A stretch of 64,000 nucleotides of DNA, from positions 22,552 through 86,551 of the forward strand of contig NZ_UUIS01000009.1 of the NCBI RefSeq assembly GCF_900589395.1. The letters are read 5' to 3'. How positions within the stretch are numbered: the stretch's first letter is position 1; each line of letters begins with the position of its first letter. Below, piece after piece: positions 17,064-27,800 of this stretch. The notes under the pieces were generated by a model. That model saw nothing but the letters and a program-made list of their open reading frames with translations. It had not been told where the DNA came from and did no database searches. A program made the translations under genes and the position numbers. This DNA comes from Pseudomonas viridiflava (GTDB lineage Bacteria; Pseudomonadota; Gammaproteobacteria; Pseudomonadales; Pseudomonadaceae).

Positions 17064-17852
17064 ATGCTTCCTGCTCTCTACGTCGCCAAGACCGGTCTGG
17101 CCGCCCAGGACACCAACCTGACGACCATCTCCAACAACCTGGCCAACGTTTCGACCACCGGTTTCAAACGCGACCGTGCCGAGTTCCAGGACTTGCTGTA
17201 CCAGATCAAGCGTCAGCCAGGTGCCCAGTCGACCCAGGACAGCGAGCTGCCCTCGGGCCTGCAACTGGGTACCGGTGTGCGCATCGTCGGCACCCAGAAA
17301 AGCTTCGTGGCCGGCAGCTTGCAGACCACCGAGAACCCACTGGACCTGGCCGTCAACGGTCGCGGCTTCTTTCAGGTCATGCAGCCTGACGGCACCATCG
17401 CCTACACCCGCGACGGCACCTTTCACCTGGACAGCACCGGCCAGATCGTGACCTCCAACGGTTTTGCCCTGGAGCCTGCGGTGGTCGTGCCACAGAACGC
17501 CCAGACCTTCACCGTGGGCCAGGACGGCACGGTCACCGTGACCCTGGCCGGCGCCACCGCCACCCCACAGGTGATCGGCAACATCCAGACCACCGATTTC
17601 ATCAACCCGGCCGGCCTGCAGGCCATGGGCGGCAACCTGTTCCTGGAAACCGCTTCCAGCGGCGCACCGCAAGTCGGCCAGCCAGGCCTGAACGGTCTGG
17701 GTCCGGTACTGCAGAACACCCTGGAGAACTCCAACGTCAGCACGGTCGAGGAACTGGTCAACATGATCACCACCCAGCGTGCCTACGAGATGAACTCCAA
17801 GGTGATTTCCAGCGCCGACCAGATGATGCAGAACCTGGTGCAAACCCTTTAA
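17064..17852 (+). CDS. flgG: FlgG distal rod protein
   Basis: 262 residues, ATG at 17064 after GAGGAG; an upstream TTG in the same frame is not needed. Signatures: [43 protein letters not shown] near the start and [31 protein letters not shown] near the end. Length and composition are standard. Confidence 0.96.
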   Translation: MLPALYVAKTGLAAQDTNLTTISNNLANVSTTGFKRDRAEFQDLLYQIKRQPGAQSTQDSELPSGLQLGTGVRIVGTQKSFVAGSLQTTENPLDLAVNGRGFFQVMQPDGTIAYTRDGTFHLDSTGQIVTSNGFALEPAVVVPQNAQTFTVGQDGTVTVTLAGATATPQVIGNIQTTDFINPAGLQAMGGNLFLETASSGAPQVGQPGLNGLGPVLQNTLENSNVSTVEELVNMITTQRAYEMNSKVISSADQMMQNLVQTL

Positions 17853-17923
17853 GCCCTGATGGATCAGCTCAATCCGACACGGCGTCTGTCCGGCGCCTGC
17901 TACACCGCGAGGTTTCAAGAGTC

Positions 17924-18637
17924 ATGAAACGCTTCTCTGTTTCGCGTTTTCCAGTGCTGATCGCTCCGCTGTGCGCCGCTGCCTTGTTGACCGGCTGCGT
18001 GGCCCCGGCGGCCAAGCCCGATGACCCTTATTACGCTCCGGTGTTGCCGCGCACGCCGATGTCGGCGGCGGCCAACAATGGCGCCATCTACCAGGCTGGT
18101 TTCGAGCAGAACCTGTACGGTGACCGCAAGGCTTTCCGCGTAGGCGACATCATCACCATCACCCTGTCCGAGCGCATGGCTGCCAGCAAGGCCGCCAGCT
18201 CCGACATGAACAAGAAAAGCAACACCAGCATCGGCCTGACCTCACTGTTCGGTTCCGGCCTGACCACCAATAACCCGATCGGCAGCAACGACCTGAGCCT
18301 CAATGCCGGCTACAGCGGCACCCGTGCCAACGAAGGGGACAGCCAGGCGGCGCAGAGCAACAGCCTGACAGGTTCGGTTACGGTCACCGTGGCGGATGTG
18401 TTGCCCAATGGCATCCTGTCGGTGCGTGGGGAAAAATGGATGACGCTCAACACCGGCAATGAGCTGGTGCGCATTGCCGGGCTGATTCGTGCCGATGACA
18501 TTGCCACCGACAACACCGTGTCCTCGACCCGGGTGGCGGACGCGCGCATCACCTATTCAGGTACTGGGGCCTTTGCCGATACCAGCCAGCCAGGCTGGTT
18601 CGACCGGTTCTTCCTCAGCCCGTTGTTCCCTTTCTGA
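17924..18637 (+). CDS. flgH: FlgH L-ring lipoprotein
   Basis: 237 residues. A lipoprotein signal peptide ends in the lipobox LLTGC (Cys 25 region), followed by the beta-rich L-ring sequence with [32 protein letters not shown] and the C-terminal ISYSG-like [21 protein letters not shown]. Forms the outer-membrane ring. Stops 13 bp before flgI. Confidence 0.96.
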   Translation: MKRFSVSRFPVLIAPLCAAALLTGCVAPAAKPDDPYYAPVLPRTPMSAAANNGAIYQAGFEQNLYGDRKAFRVGDIITITLSERMAASKAASSDMNKKSNTSIGLTSLFGSGLTTNNPIGSNDLSLNAGYSGTRANEGDSQAAQSNSLTGSVTVTVADVLPNGILSVRGEKWMTLNTGNELVRIAGLIRADDIATDNTVSSTRVADARITYSGTGAFADTSQPGWFDRFFLSPLFPF

Positions 18638-18650
18638 TCGCGGGATAGCC

Positions 18651-19760
18651 ATGCGCACGCTCAATAAACTGATTACTGCCGTTCTCCTGGTTTGCGCGCC
18701 TCTGGCCGCCCAGGCCGAGCGCCTCAAAGACATCGCCAGCATCTCCGGCGTGCGGACCAACCAGTTGATCGGCTACGGCCTGGTGGTGGGCCTCAACGGC
18801 ACCGGTGACCAGACCACGCAGACGCCGTTCACCCTGCAGACGTTCAACAACATGCTGGCGCAGTTCGGCATCAAGGTGCCGGCCGGTTCCGGCACCGTGC
18901 AGCTCAAGAACGTCGCCGCCGTGGCCATTTATGCCGACCTGCCGCCGTTCGCCAAGCCCGGCCAGCAAGTGGACATTACCGTGTCGTCGATTGGTAACTC
19001 CAAGAGCCTGCGCGGCGGCAGCCTGCTGATGACCCCGCTCAAGGGGATCGACGGCAACGTCTATGCCGTGGCCCAAGGCAACCTGGTGGTCGGCGGCTTC
19101 GATGCTGAAGGCCGTGACGGTTCGAAGATCACTGTCAACGTTCCGTCGTCCGGCCGGATTCCCGGTGGCGCGACCGTCGAGCGTTCGGTGCCGAGTGGTT
19201 TCAACCAGGGCAACTCGCTGACCCTGAATCTCAATCGCTCCGACTTCACCACCGCCAAGCGGGTGGTCGACAAGATCAACGACCTGCTCGGCCCGGGTGT
19301 CGCCCAGGCACTGGACGGTGGCTCGGTACGGGTCACTGCGCCGCTGGACCCGGGTCAGCGCGTCGATTACCTGTCGATCCTGGAAAACCTGGAAATCGAT
19401 CCGGGCCAGACCGCCGCCAAGGTGATCATCAACTCGCGTACCGGCACCATCGTGATCGGTCAGAACGTCAAGGTTTCGCCGGCCGCCGTCACCCATGGCA
19501 GCCTGACCGTGACCATTACCGAAGACCCGATTGTCAGCCAGCCCGGCCCCTTGTCCGGCGGCCAGACGGCAGTGGTGCCACGCTCGCGTGTGAATGCGCA
19601 GCAGGAAATGAAACCGATGTTCAAGTTCGGCCCCGGCACCACGCTTGACGAAATCGTGCGTGCGGTGAACCAGGTGGGCGCCGCTCCCGGCGACCTGATG
19701 GCCATTCTTGAAGCCCTGAAACAGGCCGGCGCCTTGCAGGCCGACCTGATCGTGATCTGA
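18651..19760 (+). CDS. flgI: FlgI P-ring protein
   Basis: 369 residues from the ATG at 18651; the frame is open further upstream inside flgH but the signal peptide ([19 protein letters not shown]) begins here. Family motifs: [32 protein letters not shown] and the C-terminal [34 protein letters not shown]. Periplasmic ring around the rod, assembled with FlgA help. Confidence 0.97.
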   Translation: MRTLNKLITAVLLVCAPLAAQAERLKDIASISGVRTNQLIGYGLVVGLNGTGDQTTQTPFTLQTFNNMLAQFGIKVPAGSGTVQLKNVAAVAIYADLPPFAKPGQQVDITVSSIGNSKSLRGGSLLMTPLKGIDGNVYAVAQGNLVVGGFDAEGRDGSKITVNVPSSGRIPGGATVERSVPSGFNQGNSLTLNLNRSDFTTAKRVVDKINDLLGPGVAQALDGGSVRVTAPLDPGQRVDYLSILENLEIDPGQTAAKVIINSRTGTIVIGQNVKVSPAAVTHGSLTVTITEDPIVSQPGPLSGGQTAVVPRSRVNAQQEMKPMFKFGPGTTLDEIVRAVNQVGAAPGDLMAILEALKQAGALQADLIVI

Positions 19761-19770
19761 GGAGGCGTCC

Positions 19771-21054
19771 ATGGATATGCCCAAGAGCGCAGGGTCTGGT
19801 GTGGTTGATTCGGGTGCCTATACCGACGTCACCCGCCTGGCTTCGCTGAAGAACGGTGACAAGGACAGCCCGGAAAACCTCAGGAAGGTCGCCCGCGAGT
19901 TCGAGTCGTTGTTTGTCAGCCAGATGCTCAAGGCCATGCGCTCGGCCAACGAAGTGCTGGCCAAGGACAATCCGATGAACACCGCGGCCACCCGCCAGTA
20001 CCAGGACATGTATGACCAGCAACTGGCCGTGACCCTGTCGACCCGCGGCAACGGCATCGGCCTGCAAGACGTGCTGATGCGCCAATTGTCCAAGGACAAG
20101 GGCGTCAACCACACGCCGGCCGCCCAGCTCGACCCGGCCGCCAGCACCAAGGCCACCGACGCTGCCGACGACAAGGCTGCCCGTCCAGGGCTGGCCTCGG
20201 GTATCTACCAGCAGCCGCTGTGGGCCAGTCGTTCGACGTCGGCCCAGGCCGTGGCTGCCACCCAGGCGTCCGGCCAGGCGCGCAACGACATGGCCCTGCT
20301 CAATGCCCGGCGCCTGTCGCTGCCCGGCAAGCTCACTGATCGCCTGCTGGCCGGCATCGTGCCGTCGGCGACCACCGCCCAGGACCAGGCCAACCACCGT
20401 ATCAACATGCCCGGCGCCACCGGCGCGGGTAATCACAAGGAGCTGGTGGCTCGCGGTAACGGCGACTGGACCCTGGACCCTAGCCTGGCAACGCCGGCCG
20501 TCGAGTCCACCCGCACCGTGGCCCAGCCGCCGCTGGCCCCGGCCAAGCGGGCCTTCAGCAACAACGACCAGTTCATCGAAACCATGCTGCCGCTGGCCAA
20601 GGAAGCCGCTGCGCGCATCGGCGTCGACCCGGTGATGCTGGTGGCCCAGGCCGCCCTGGAAACCGGCTGGGGCAAGTCGATCATGCGCCAGGGCGATGGC
20701 AGCAGCAGCCACAACCTGTTCGGCATCAAGGCCATGGGTAAATGGAAAGGGGCCGAGGCGCGCGCGATCACCAGCGAGTTCCGCGAGGGCAAGATGGTCA
20801 AGGAAACGGCAAACTTCCGTGCCTATGGCTCCTTTGCCGACAGCTTCCACGACCTGGTCAGCCTGTTGCAGAACAACAGTCGCTATAAAGAAGTCATCAA
20901 CTCGGCCGATAAACCGGAACAGTTTGTAAAAGAGCTGCAAAAGGCCGGGTATGCCACGGACCCGGACTACGCCAGCAAGATTACCCAGATTGCTAAGCAG
21001 ATGAAGAGTTACCAGACCTACGCCGCCGTGACGGGCTCTTCCACGACTTTATAA
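19771..21054 (+). CDS. flgJ: FlgJ rod cap and peptidoglycan hydrolase
   Basis: 427 residues, two domains. The N-terminal rod-binding part (about 30-105: LRKVAREFESLFVSQMLKAMRSANEVLAKDN) is joined by a long Ala/Pro-rich linker (110-265) to a glucosaminidase-type domain (270-420) with the catalytic Glu in AQAALETGWGKS and the following NLFGIKA. It bores through the cell wall as the rod grows. ATG directly after GGAGG. Confidence 0.96.
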   Translation: MDMPKSAGSGVVDSGAYTDVTRLASLKNGDKDSPENLRKVAREFESLFVSQMLKAMRSANEVLAKDNPMNTAATRQYQDMYDQQLAVTLSTRGNGIGLQDVLMRQLSKDKGVNHTPAAQLDPAASTKATDAADDKAARPGLASGIYQQPLWASRSTSAQAVAATQASGQARNDMALLNARRLSLPGKLTDRLLAGIVPSATTAQDQANHRINMPGATGAGNHKELVARGNGDWTLDPSLATPAVESTRTVAQPPLAPAKRAFSNNDQFIETMLPLAKEAAARIGVDPVMLVAQAALETGWGKSIMRQGDGSSSHNLFGIKAMGKWKGAEARAITSEFREGKMVKETANFRAYGSFADSFHDLVSLLQNNSRYKEVINSADKPEQFVKELQKAGYATDPDYASKITQIAKQMKSYQTYAAVTGSSTTL

Positions 21055-21065
21055 AGGCTTGAATC

Positions 21066-23099
21066 ATGTCGCTGATTTCTATTGGACTCTCAGGGCTGAA
21101 TGCCAGTACTGCCGCGATCAACACCATCGGCAATAACACGGCCAACATCGACACTGACGGTTACTCGCGCCAGCAAGTGCGCACGACCGCGTCGGTGCAG
21201 ATCAGTGCTGGCAATGGCGTCGGCTACATTGGTACCGGCACGACATTGCTGGATGTACGCCGCATCTACAACAGCTACCTTGAAACCCAATTGCATACCA
21301 GCACGGCGCTGACGGCCGATGCCGCTGCCTATTCCAGCCAGGCCAGCCGCACCGACACCTTGCTGTCCGACAGCACCACCGGTGTGACGGCGCAGCTGTC
21401 GTCGTTTTTCACCAAGCTGCAGACCCTGTCGGGCAACGCCACCCAGTCGGCCGAGCGCACTGCGTTCCTGACCCAGGCGTCTTCGCTGGCGGCGCGCATG
21501 AACTCCATTGCCGGCCAGTTGGGCACCCAGAACGAAAACCTCAACATCCAGCTCAGCAGCTACACCGACGGCGTCAACGAGTTGACGACCACCATTTCCA
21601 GCCTCAACAAGCAGATCGCCCAGGCCTCTGGCGGCAATATGTCGCCCAACAGCCTGCTCGACTCGCGCAACGAAGCGGTGCGCAAGCTCAATGAGCTGGT
21701 GGGCGTCAAGGTCATCGAGAATGAAGGCGGCTATGACGTGTACACCGGCAGCGGCCAGTCACTGGTGGTGGGCGGCTCTTCGTTCAAGATGAGCGCGGTG
21801 CCCGGCGCCAACGATCCCTCCCAGTACACCGTGCAGGTGAGCTACGGCAACAGTGCCACTGACGTGTCCAATGTGGTGACCGGTGGCGCCATCGGTGGCC
21901 TGCTGCGCTATCGCGCCGACGTGCTGCAACCGGCAGGCAACGAACTGGGCCGCATCGGCCTGGTGCTGGCCGACCAGGTCAATACCCAACTGGCCCAGGG
22001 CATCGACCTCAAGGGCAATTTCGGCAGCGCGCTGTTCAGCAACATCAACTCGACCGCTGCGATTGGCCAGCGCAGCCTGGGCATGAACGGCAACAGCCCC
22101 GGCTCGGGCAACCTGAACGTCACCATCACCGACACTAAGGTGCTGGCGACCAGCAACTACGAAGTCAAATTCACCAGCGACAACGCCTACACCGTGCGTC
22201 GCCTGCCCAACGGCGAGAGCGTGGGCACCGGCAACCTCACCGACAACCCGGCTCCCAGCTTCGAAGGGTTCTCCCTGTCGTTGCAGGGTGGCGGCATGGC
22301 CGCCGGCGACACCTTCAAGGTGACACCGACCCGTAACGGTGCCTCGGGCATCTCGGTGATCATGACCGACCCGCAGGACATTGCCGCCGCCGCGCCCCTG
22401 ACGGCCGCAGCCGGCGTCGGTAACAGCGGCACCGGCGGCTTTACCCAGCCGGTGCTGACCACGACCCCGAACATCTACAACGCCACCGAACTGAATAACC
22501 TGCAAACCGGCATCAAGGATGCCACGCCGATGCGCCTGGTCATGGGCGACGTCAACGGCGGCGTGCAGGGCTACAGCCTGGTCAACGCCCAGGGCGTGGC
22601 CGTCAGGGATCCCAGTGGCAACGCCATCACCGGCACGGTGATCCAGGGCCAGACCAATACACTGAAATTCAACGTGGCGGCGGGTTCGAGCTCGTTCGGG
22701 TTCGAAATGAGCCTGTCGGGCACCTCCAACCCCAAGGATACCTTCAGCATCAGCCTGACCGGCGCCGGCTCTTCGGACAACCGCAACGCGGCCGCGGTGA
22801 TGGGCCTGCAGACCGAACGCACCGTGGGCGTGAGCAATGGCAGCGTCGGCGTGAGCATGACCCAGTCGTATGCCAGCATCGTCTCCAGCGTCGGCACTTA
22901 TGCCAGCCAGGGCAAAAGCGATGTGACCGCCACTGAAGCTGTCCTGGCCCAGGCCAAGTCGGCACGTGACTCGGTGTCCGGCGTCTCGCTGGACGAAGAG
23001 GCCGCCAGCCTGATCAAGTACCAGCAGTACTACACGGCTTCGTCGCAAATCATCAAGGCGGCGCAGACCATGTTCAGCACGCTGATCAACAGTCTTTAA
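21066..23099 (+). CDS. flgK: FlgK hook-filament junction protein 1
   Basis: 677 residues. N-terminal axial motif LSGLNASTAAINTIGNNTANIDTDGYSRQ, the RIYNSYLETQL helix, a large beta-rich insertion (about 340-590), and C-terminal SGVSLDEEAASLIKYQQYYTASSQIIKAAQTMFSTLI. Longer than the enteric protein (about 550) because of the central domain, as usual in Pseudomonas. Eleven bases after flgJ. Confidence 0.96.
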   Translation: MSLISIGLSGLNASTAAINTIGNNTANIDTDGYSRQQVRTTASVQISAGNGVGYIGTGTTLLDVRRIYNSYLETQLHTSTALTADAAAYSSQASRTDTLLSDSTTGVTAQLSSFFTKLQTLSGNATQSAERTAFLTQASSLAARMNSIAGQLGTQNENLNIQLSSYTDGVNELTTTISSLNKQIAQASGGNMSPNSLLDSRNEAVRKLNELVGVKVIENEGGYDVYTGSGQSLVVGGSSFKMSAVPGANDPSQYTVQVSYGNSATDVSNVVTGGAIGGLLRYRADVLQPAGNELGRIGLVLADQVNTQLAQGIDLKGNFGSALFSNINSTAAIGQRSLGMNGNSPGSGNLNVTITDTKVLATSNYEVKFTSDNAYTVRRLPNGESVGTGNLTDNPAPSFEGFSLSLQGGGMAAGDTFKVTPTRNGASGISVIMTDPQDIAAAAPLTAAAGVGNSGTGGFTQPVLTTTPNIYNATELNNLQTGIKDATPMRLVMGDVNGGVQGYSLVNAQGVAVRDPSGNAITGTVIQGQTNTLKFNVAAGSSSFGFEMSLSGTSNPKDTFSISLTGAGSSDNRNAAAVMGLQTERTVGVSNGSVGVSMTQSYASIVSSVGTYASQGKSDVTATEAVLAQAKSARDSVSGVSLDEEAASLIKYQQYYTASSQIIKAAQTMFSTLINSL

Positions 23100-23112
23100 G
23101 GAGTCGTAGACC

Positions 23113-24702
23113 ATGCGCATTTCCACCGGCCAGATTTACGAGACCTCGGCAGCCAACTACCAGCGTAACTACGCCAAGTACGTCAAGACCGGCGAAGAAG
23201 TCAGCAGCGAGACCAAGCTCAACACCGCCAGCGACAACCCGGTGGGTGCCGCCCGTGTGCTGCAACTGGCCCAGCAGAACGCAATGCTTGAGCAGTACGC
23301 CAATAACATCACCACGATCAACAACAACACCGCCAACACCGAAACGGCGATGGAAAGCATCACCGCGGCACTGCAGCGTGCCAGCGAACTGGTGATCAGC
23401 TCCGGTAACGGTGGCCAGACCGATTCCGACCGCCTGGCCAACTCGCAGGAACTGGTGCAGTTGCAAAGCCAGATCATGGGCCTGATGAACAGCCAGGACG
23501 CCAATGGCCGCTACCTGTTCTCGGGCTCTGATTCGGCGCAGCCGCCGTACATCCGTAACTCCGACGGCACCTACAGCTATCAGGGCGACCAGAATGGCGT
23601 CTCGCTGGAAGTGGGTGACGGCCTGGTGCTCAACAGCATCACCACCGGGTGGGAAGCGTTCGAGCAAGCGGTCAACACCACGCGCACTTCGGCAACCCTG
23701 ACCAATCCGGCTGTGGACGACGGCAAGGTCAACTTGTCCAGTGGCAGTGTCACCTCGACCAGCGCCTACAACGCCAGCTATGTCGCAGGGCAGCCCTACA
23801 CGTTGTCGTTCGTGGACGGTCCGCAGATCCTGATCACTGACAATGCCGGCAAAGATGTGACGGCTGATGCCTCCACGGCCGGCAAGTTCGACTACACCAG
23901 CTCGGGGAGCCAGGTGTTCAACTTTCGTGGGGTCGACCTGACGCTGAACGTCAACCTGTCAGCGGCTGAAAAGGCCAGTGCAGGGGCAGCTGAAACGGCT
24001 TTGCAGGACCGCACCTACCAGCTGGCGTCGACGCCCAGCAGCATCAGCCCGACCCGTAGCCCCGGTAATACGTCGGCAGCGACCATTACCCAGGCAGCCG
24101 TGGGCACCACAGCCGCCGAACAGGCGCTGTACAACAATGCGTTTCCCAGCGGCGGTGCCATTCTCAAATTCACCGACACCGGCTATGAGCTGTACGCCTC
24201 GCCGGTCAGCAACGGCAATCCACCGGTTGCCAAGGGTGATGGTTTTGGTCCGGTAATCAACGCTGCCGGTGCCCGCTTCACCGTCAGCGGCACGCCGCAG
24301 GAAGGTGACCAGTTCATCATCGAATCCAATACGCATCAGACCAAGAACATTCTCAATACCCTGTCGGACATCATCACGGCATTGGATACCAAGGTGGATG
24401 GCAATGCAGTCGGTCTGCAAAAGCTCCAGGCTTCTCTCAACTCCGCGCTGGGTAACCTGGCCAGCGGCAGGGAGCAGTTGTCCACTGCCATTTCGGCCGG
24501 CGGTGCGCGGCAGAAGGCGGCCCTCGACCAGGGCGTGACCAACGACATGATCAAGGGCAACAACGTCACCGAGTCGGAGACCTTTACAAAGTCTGATGGC
24601 GTAGAGGCGGCGACCCGCCTGACCCTGCAACAGAACATGCTGCAGGCCTCCCAGCAGGTGTTTCTCCAGGCTTCCAAGCTGAACCTGTTCAGCCAGATTT
24701 AA
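23113..24702 (+). CDS. flgL: FlgL hook-filament junction protein 3
   Basis: 529 residues, considerably longer than the ~320-residue enteric form because of a middle insertion (about 165-400). Flagellin-like ends: MRISTGQIYETSAANYQRNYAKYVKTGEE and NTASDNPVGAARVLQLAQQNA at the N-terminus, TRLTLQQNMLQASQQVFLQASKLNLFSQI at the C-terminus. Last structural gene before the glycosylation island, 13 bp after flgK. Confidence 0.95.
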   Translation: MRISTGQIYETSAANYQRNYAKYVKTGEEVSSETKLNTASDNPVGAARVLQLAQQNAMLEQYANNITTINNNTANTETAMESITAALQRASELVISSGNGGQTDSDRLANSQELVQLQSQIMGLMNSQDANGRYLFSGSDSAQPPYIRNSDGTYSYQGDQNGVSLEVGDGLVLNSITTGWEAFEQAVNTTRTSATLTNPAVDDGKVNLSSGSVTSTSAYNASYVAGQPYTLSFVDGPQILITDNAGKDVTADASTAGKFDYTSSGSQVFNFRGVDLTLNVNLSAAEKASAGAAETALQDRTYQLASTPSSISPTRSPGNTSAATITQAAVGTTAAEQALYNNAFPSGGAILKFTDTGYELYASPVSNGNPPVAKGDGFGPVINAAGARFTVSGTPQEGDQFIIESNTHQTKNILNTLSDIITALDTKVDGNAVGLQKLQASLNSALGNLASGREQLSTAISAGGARQKAALDQGVTNDMIKGNNVTESETFTKSDGVEAATRLTLQQNMLQASQQVFLQASKLNLFSQI

Positions 24703-24752
24703 ATTATTCAGGCAAGGCATCCGCCGAGCATCCGCCGTTTTCAGCGGCCATG

Positions 24753-24778
24753 GGGAGTCATTCGCATGAATGACTCCC
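24753..24778 (+). promoter_or_regulatory. Perfect 11-bp hairpin before the glycosyltransferase gene
   Basis: GGGAGTCATTC-GCAT-GAATGACTCCC: 11 perfectly paired bases with a four-base loop and no T-run. It contains the GGGGAG ribosome site and the ATG of the short leader ORF listed next, so it would hide that start when folded. It ends 22 bases before the GTG of the 1192-residue glycosyltransferase. Confidence 0.65.
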
Positions 24779-24804
24779 GTGCCGCGCGCGAGTCCGCACT
24801 GTGA
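24766..24804 (+). CDS. Possible 12-codon leader ORF coupled to the glycosyltransferase
   Basis: ATG at 24766 reads MNDSRAARESAL and stops at TGA 24802-24804, which overlaps the glycosyltransferase GTG (GTGA). A GGGGAG site lies eight bases before this ATG, whereas the GTG itself has no good site. The glycosyltransferase frame is closed upstream by a TGA at 24771, so the GTG is the only start that keeps the conserved N-terminus. Translational coupling is inferred; it is not proven that the peptide is made. Confidence 0.35.
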   Translation: MNDSRAARESAL

Positions 24805-27800
24805 ATAAAACGCCCCTCGTCAGCATTGTCATTCCTGCCTTCAACCCCCGGTTTTTCCAGGCTGCGCTGCAGAGCGCGCTGGACCAGACATGGCAGCACC
24901 TGGAAATCATCATTACTGACGATTGCCCGAGCGATGAGATCCGGCAGATCGTCAATGGCATGACTGTTCCAGACAGACTATCGCTACGTTACCAGCGCAA
25001 CCCGGCAAGGTTGGGGTTCGTGGCGAACCTGTCAGTTGCCGTGGCACAGGCACGGGGCGTGTTCATTAAAGTGCTGTGTGACGATGACAGATTGTTTGCG
25101 TCGTGCATCCATCAGCAAGTTCAAGCACTGATGGAGCATGACGATGTCAACCTGGTGTTGTGCCAGCGTTTTCTCGTCGATGCCAACAGTTTCCTGCTGC
25201 CGGATCGCATGACCAATAGTTTGCTCAACACCATCGACACCCTGTTCAAGGGGGGTGACATGCTGGAGCTGCTTCATGCCTCGCCGCTCAATATCCTGGG
25301 TAACTTTTCGTCCGCGATGATGCGCACGGCAGATTTACACGCTTTCCTGCCGCTGCTTACGCAGGAGGGAGGAGGGTTCGTCGCACTGCTCGATTTCGCC
25401 TTGTTCATTTGCCTGTTGCGTCGCGGCAACATGGTGATGCTGCGTCAGACATTGAGCGTCGAGCGCTTGCATCCCGAGCGTCTGAGCAAACAGACAGGGA
25501 TCCAGAAGGCGGCCGATACTGAACGGCAGTGGTTGATTGAAATGCTTGGGGCCCGTACCGGGGAGGGCGCTCCGGCGATGGGCTGGGTTCGCGGCATTGA
25601 CCTGTCGAGCATCGTTGCCAATCAACCCCATCAATGGCAAGAGATTCCATTGCTGCGCGCATTCAGCAACATGCAAACCTTTTTGGAAGCCCGTGTAGGC
25701 AGCACCAGCGAAAGTTATGAAGAGTTCTATGCCGACTGGCTGAAATCGAAGCGCTTTTCGGCCACCCAGATACAGCTCATGCCCCAGACCATCGCAGCCT
25801 GGCAACGTCGACCACGGATGGTCGTAATCGTGACAGACCCCCACGATGATGCGACTGGATTGAGTATTACCCTAGAGGCCCTTGACCAGCAGCTTTATCC
25901 GGCTCACCAGATTCTGGTATTAACAGCGCGTAAACCGGTAGCCCATGCCCACGCACAGTTCGTGCCGTTAGAGGCTGATGGAGTCGATCAACTTAATGAG
26001 GTGCTCAAGAGACTGACCGACAGTGAGTGGGTTTACCTCTTGCAGGCGGGTGACCACTTGTTTGAGTCGGCGTTGCTGGTGCTGGCCGAGCGCGTCGCCC
26101 ATCTACCCGGTATCCAGTGTGTCTACAGCGACGAAAGTGCATTAGTTGATCGGGTGTCGCAAGAGCCGGTTTTCAAGCCCGACTTCAATCTGGACCTGAT
26201 GCGCAGCTACCCCTATGTCGGGCGTACCCTGGCGTTCTCTGTGCAAGCGGTATTGGCTTGCGGCGGTTTCGATGCGGCTCATGGCGAGCTGGCCCCTCAG
26301 GATGTGTTATGGAAACTGGTCGAAACCCAGGGTCCGCAAGTCATCGAGCACATTGCCGAAATGCAGGTCGCCTCGACGCTCAGTTTCGGGCAATGGTTGT
26401 CGCTGCCCCATAGGGTTGAAGGCAACCGACGCTTGCTCAGTGCGCATCTGGACAGGATTGGTGTCAGCCATCGCCTACAGGCCGGTGACCTGCCGTTGAT
26501 CAACCGCGTGGAGTATCTGGCCGATTCACAGCCATTGGTCAGCATCATCGTCGAGGCAAGTGGTCAATTGGTAGCCTTGCAGCGGTGTGTTGAAACTCTG
26601 CTCGAGAAGACGACCTACACACGCTATGAAATCCTGATGGTCAGTCATTCGACCCCCGAGCCGTCCATGGCGCAATGGCTTGAGGCTATGGGGCAGTTGG
26701 ACACCAACCTGATCCGGGTCTTGAGTGTCCAGGCCGGTGCGCTGGACCATGCGCAGCTGAAAAACCAAGCGGCGAGTCAGGCGCGCGGGGAGTACCTGCT
26801 GTTTCTCAGTTCTGATGCCCTGGTCATTACCGGTTCGTGGTTGGCTGAATTGCTCAATCATGCGCGCCGACCTGAGGTTGGCGTGGTCGGTGGCCGGATT
26901 CTGAACATGCAAGGCGCCATCGTGCATGTCGGCCTGGTGCTGGGGCTGGGTGGGATAGCCGGCTCACCTTTCGCTGGCGATCAAGCCAGTGCACGGGGGT
27001 ATATGCAGCGCCTGCAGGTCAATCAGAACTGGAGTGCGATCAGCGGCGACTGCATGATGGTCAGCAAGGACGTCTTTGACAGTGTGGGGCAATTCAATAC
27101 CGATGATTTTCCCTGCCACCTTCACGATGTCGATTTGTGCCTGCTTATTGCCCGGCAAGGCTATCTTCTGGTCGGGACGCCCTACTCAAGCATTGCCTTG
27201 GGCAAGCCTGGCGTGGCGGAGCCGGACCCACGCGCCCTCGCTCGGCAACACGCTGAAGAAAACCTGTTTCAACACCGTTGGGTCAAGGCCATGGCCAAAG
27301 ACCCCGCTTATAATCCAAACCTCAGTCTGTCCAGTAGTTTCGGACTGCTCCCTGGTCTGAAAACGGGTTGGAGTCCTTTCTGCTCGCGCACGTTGCCTTC
27401 GATCCTGGCCCTGCCGATCAACAGTACGGCCGTGGGGCATTACCGCGTCTTGCAACCGCTGGCCGCACTTCAGGCTGCCGGACGGGTCATCGGCCAGAGC
27501 GTGTTCGATTCGCCCTCAATGATCAACATCGAACGGATCGCGCCCGATGTGATCGTTTTGCAGTGTCGTTATGCAAGCAATGCCCCTGATTACATTGCGT
27601 CGCTGAAAAAATACTCCAGTGCCCTGCGAATATTTGAGCTGGATGATTATGTGGTCAAGGCACCTAAAAAGAACGTGCATACGCGCAACAAGGCTGCCGA
27701 TATCGAAGAGGTGTTGCGCAAGAGCATCGGCTTGTGTGACCGGGTCGTTGTGTCGACCCCCGCACTGAAGCGTGCGCTTTCAGACATGCACCACGATATT

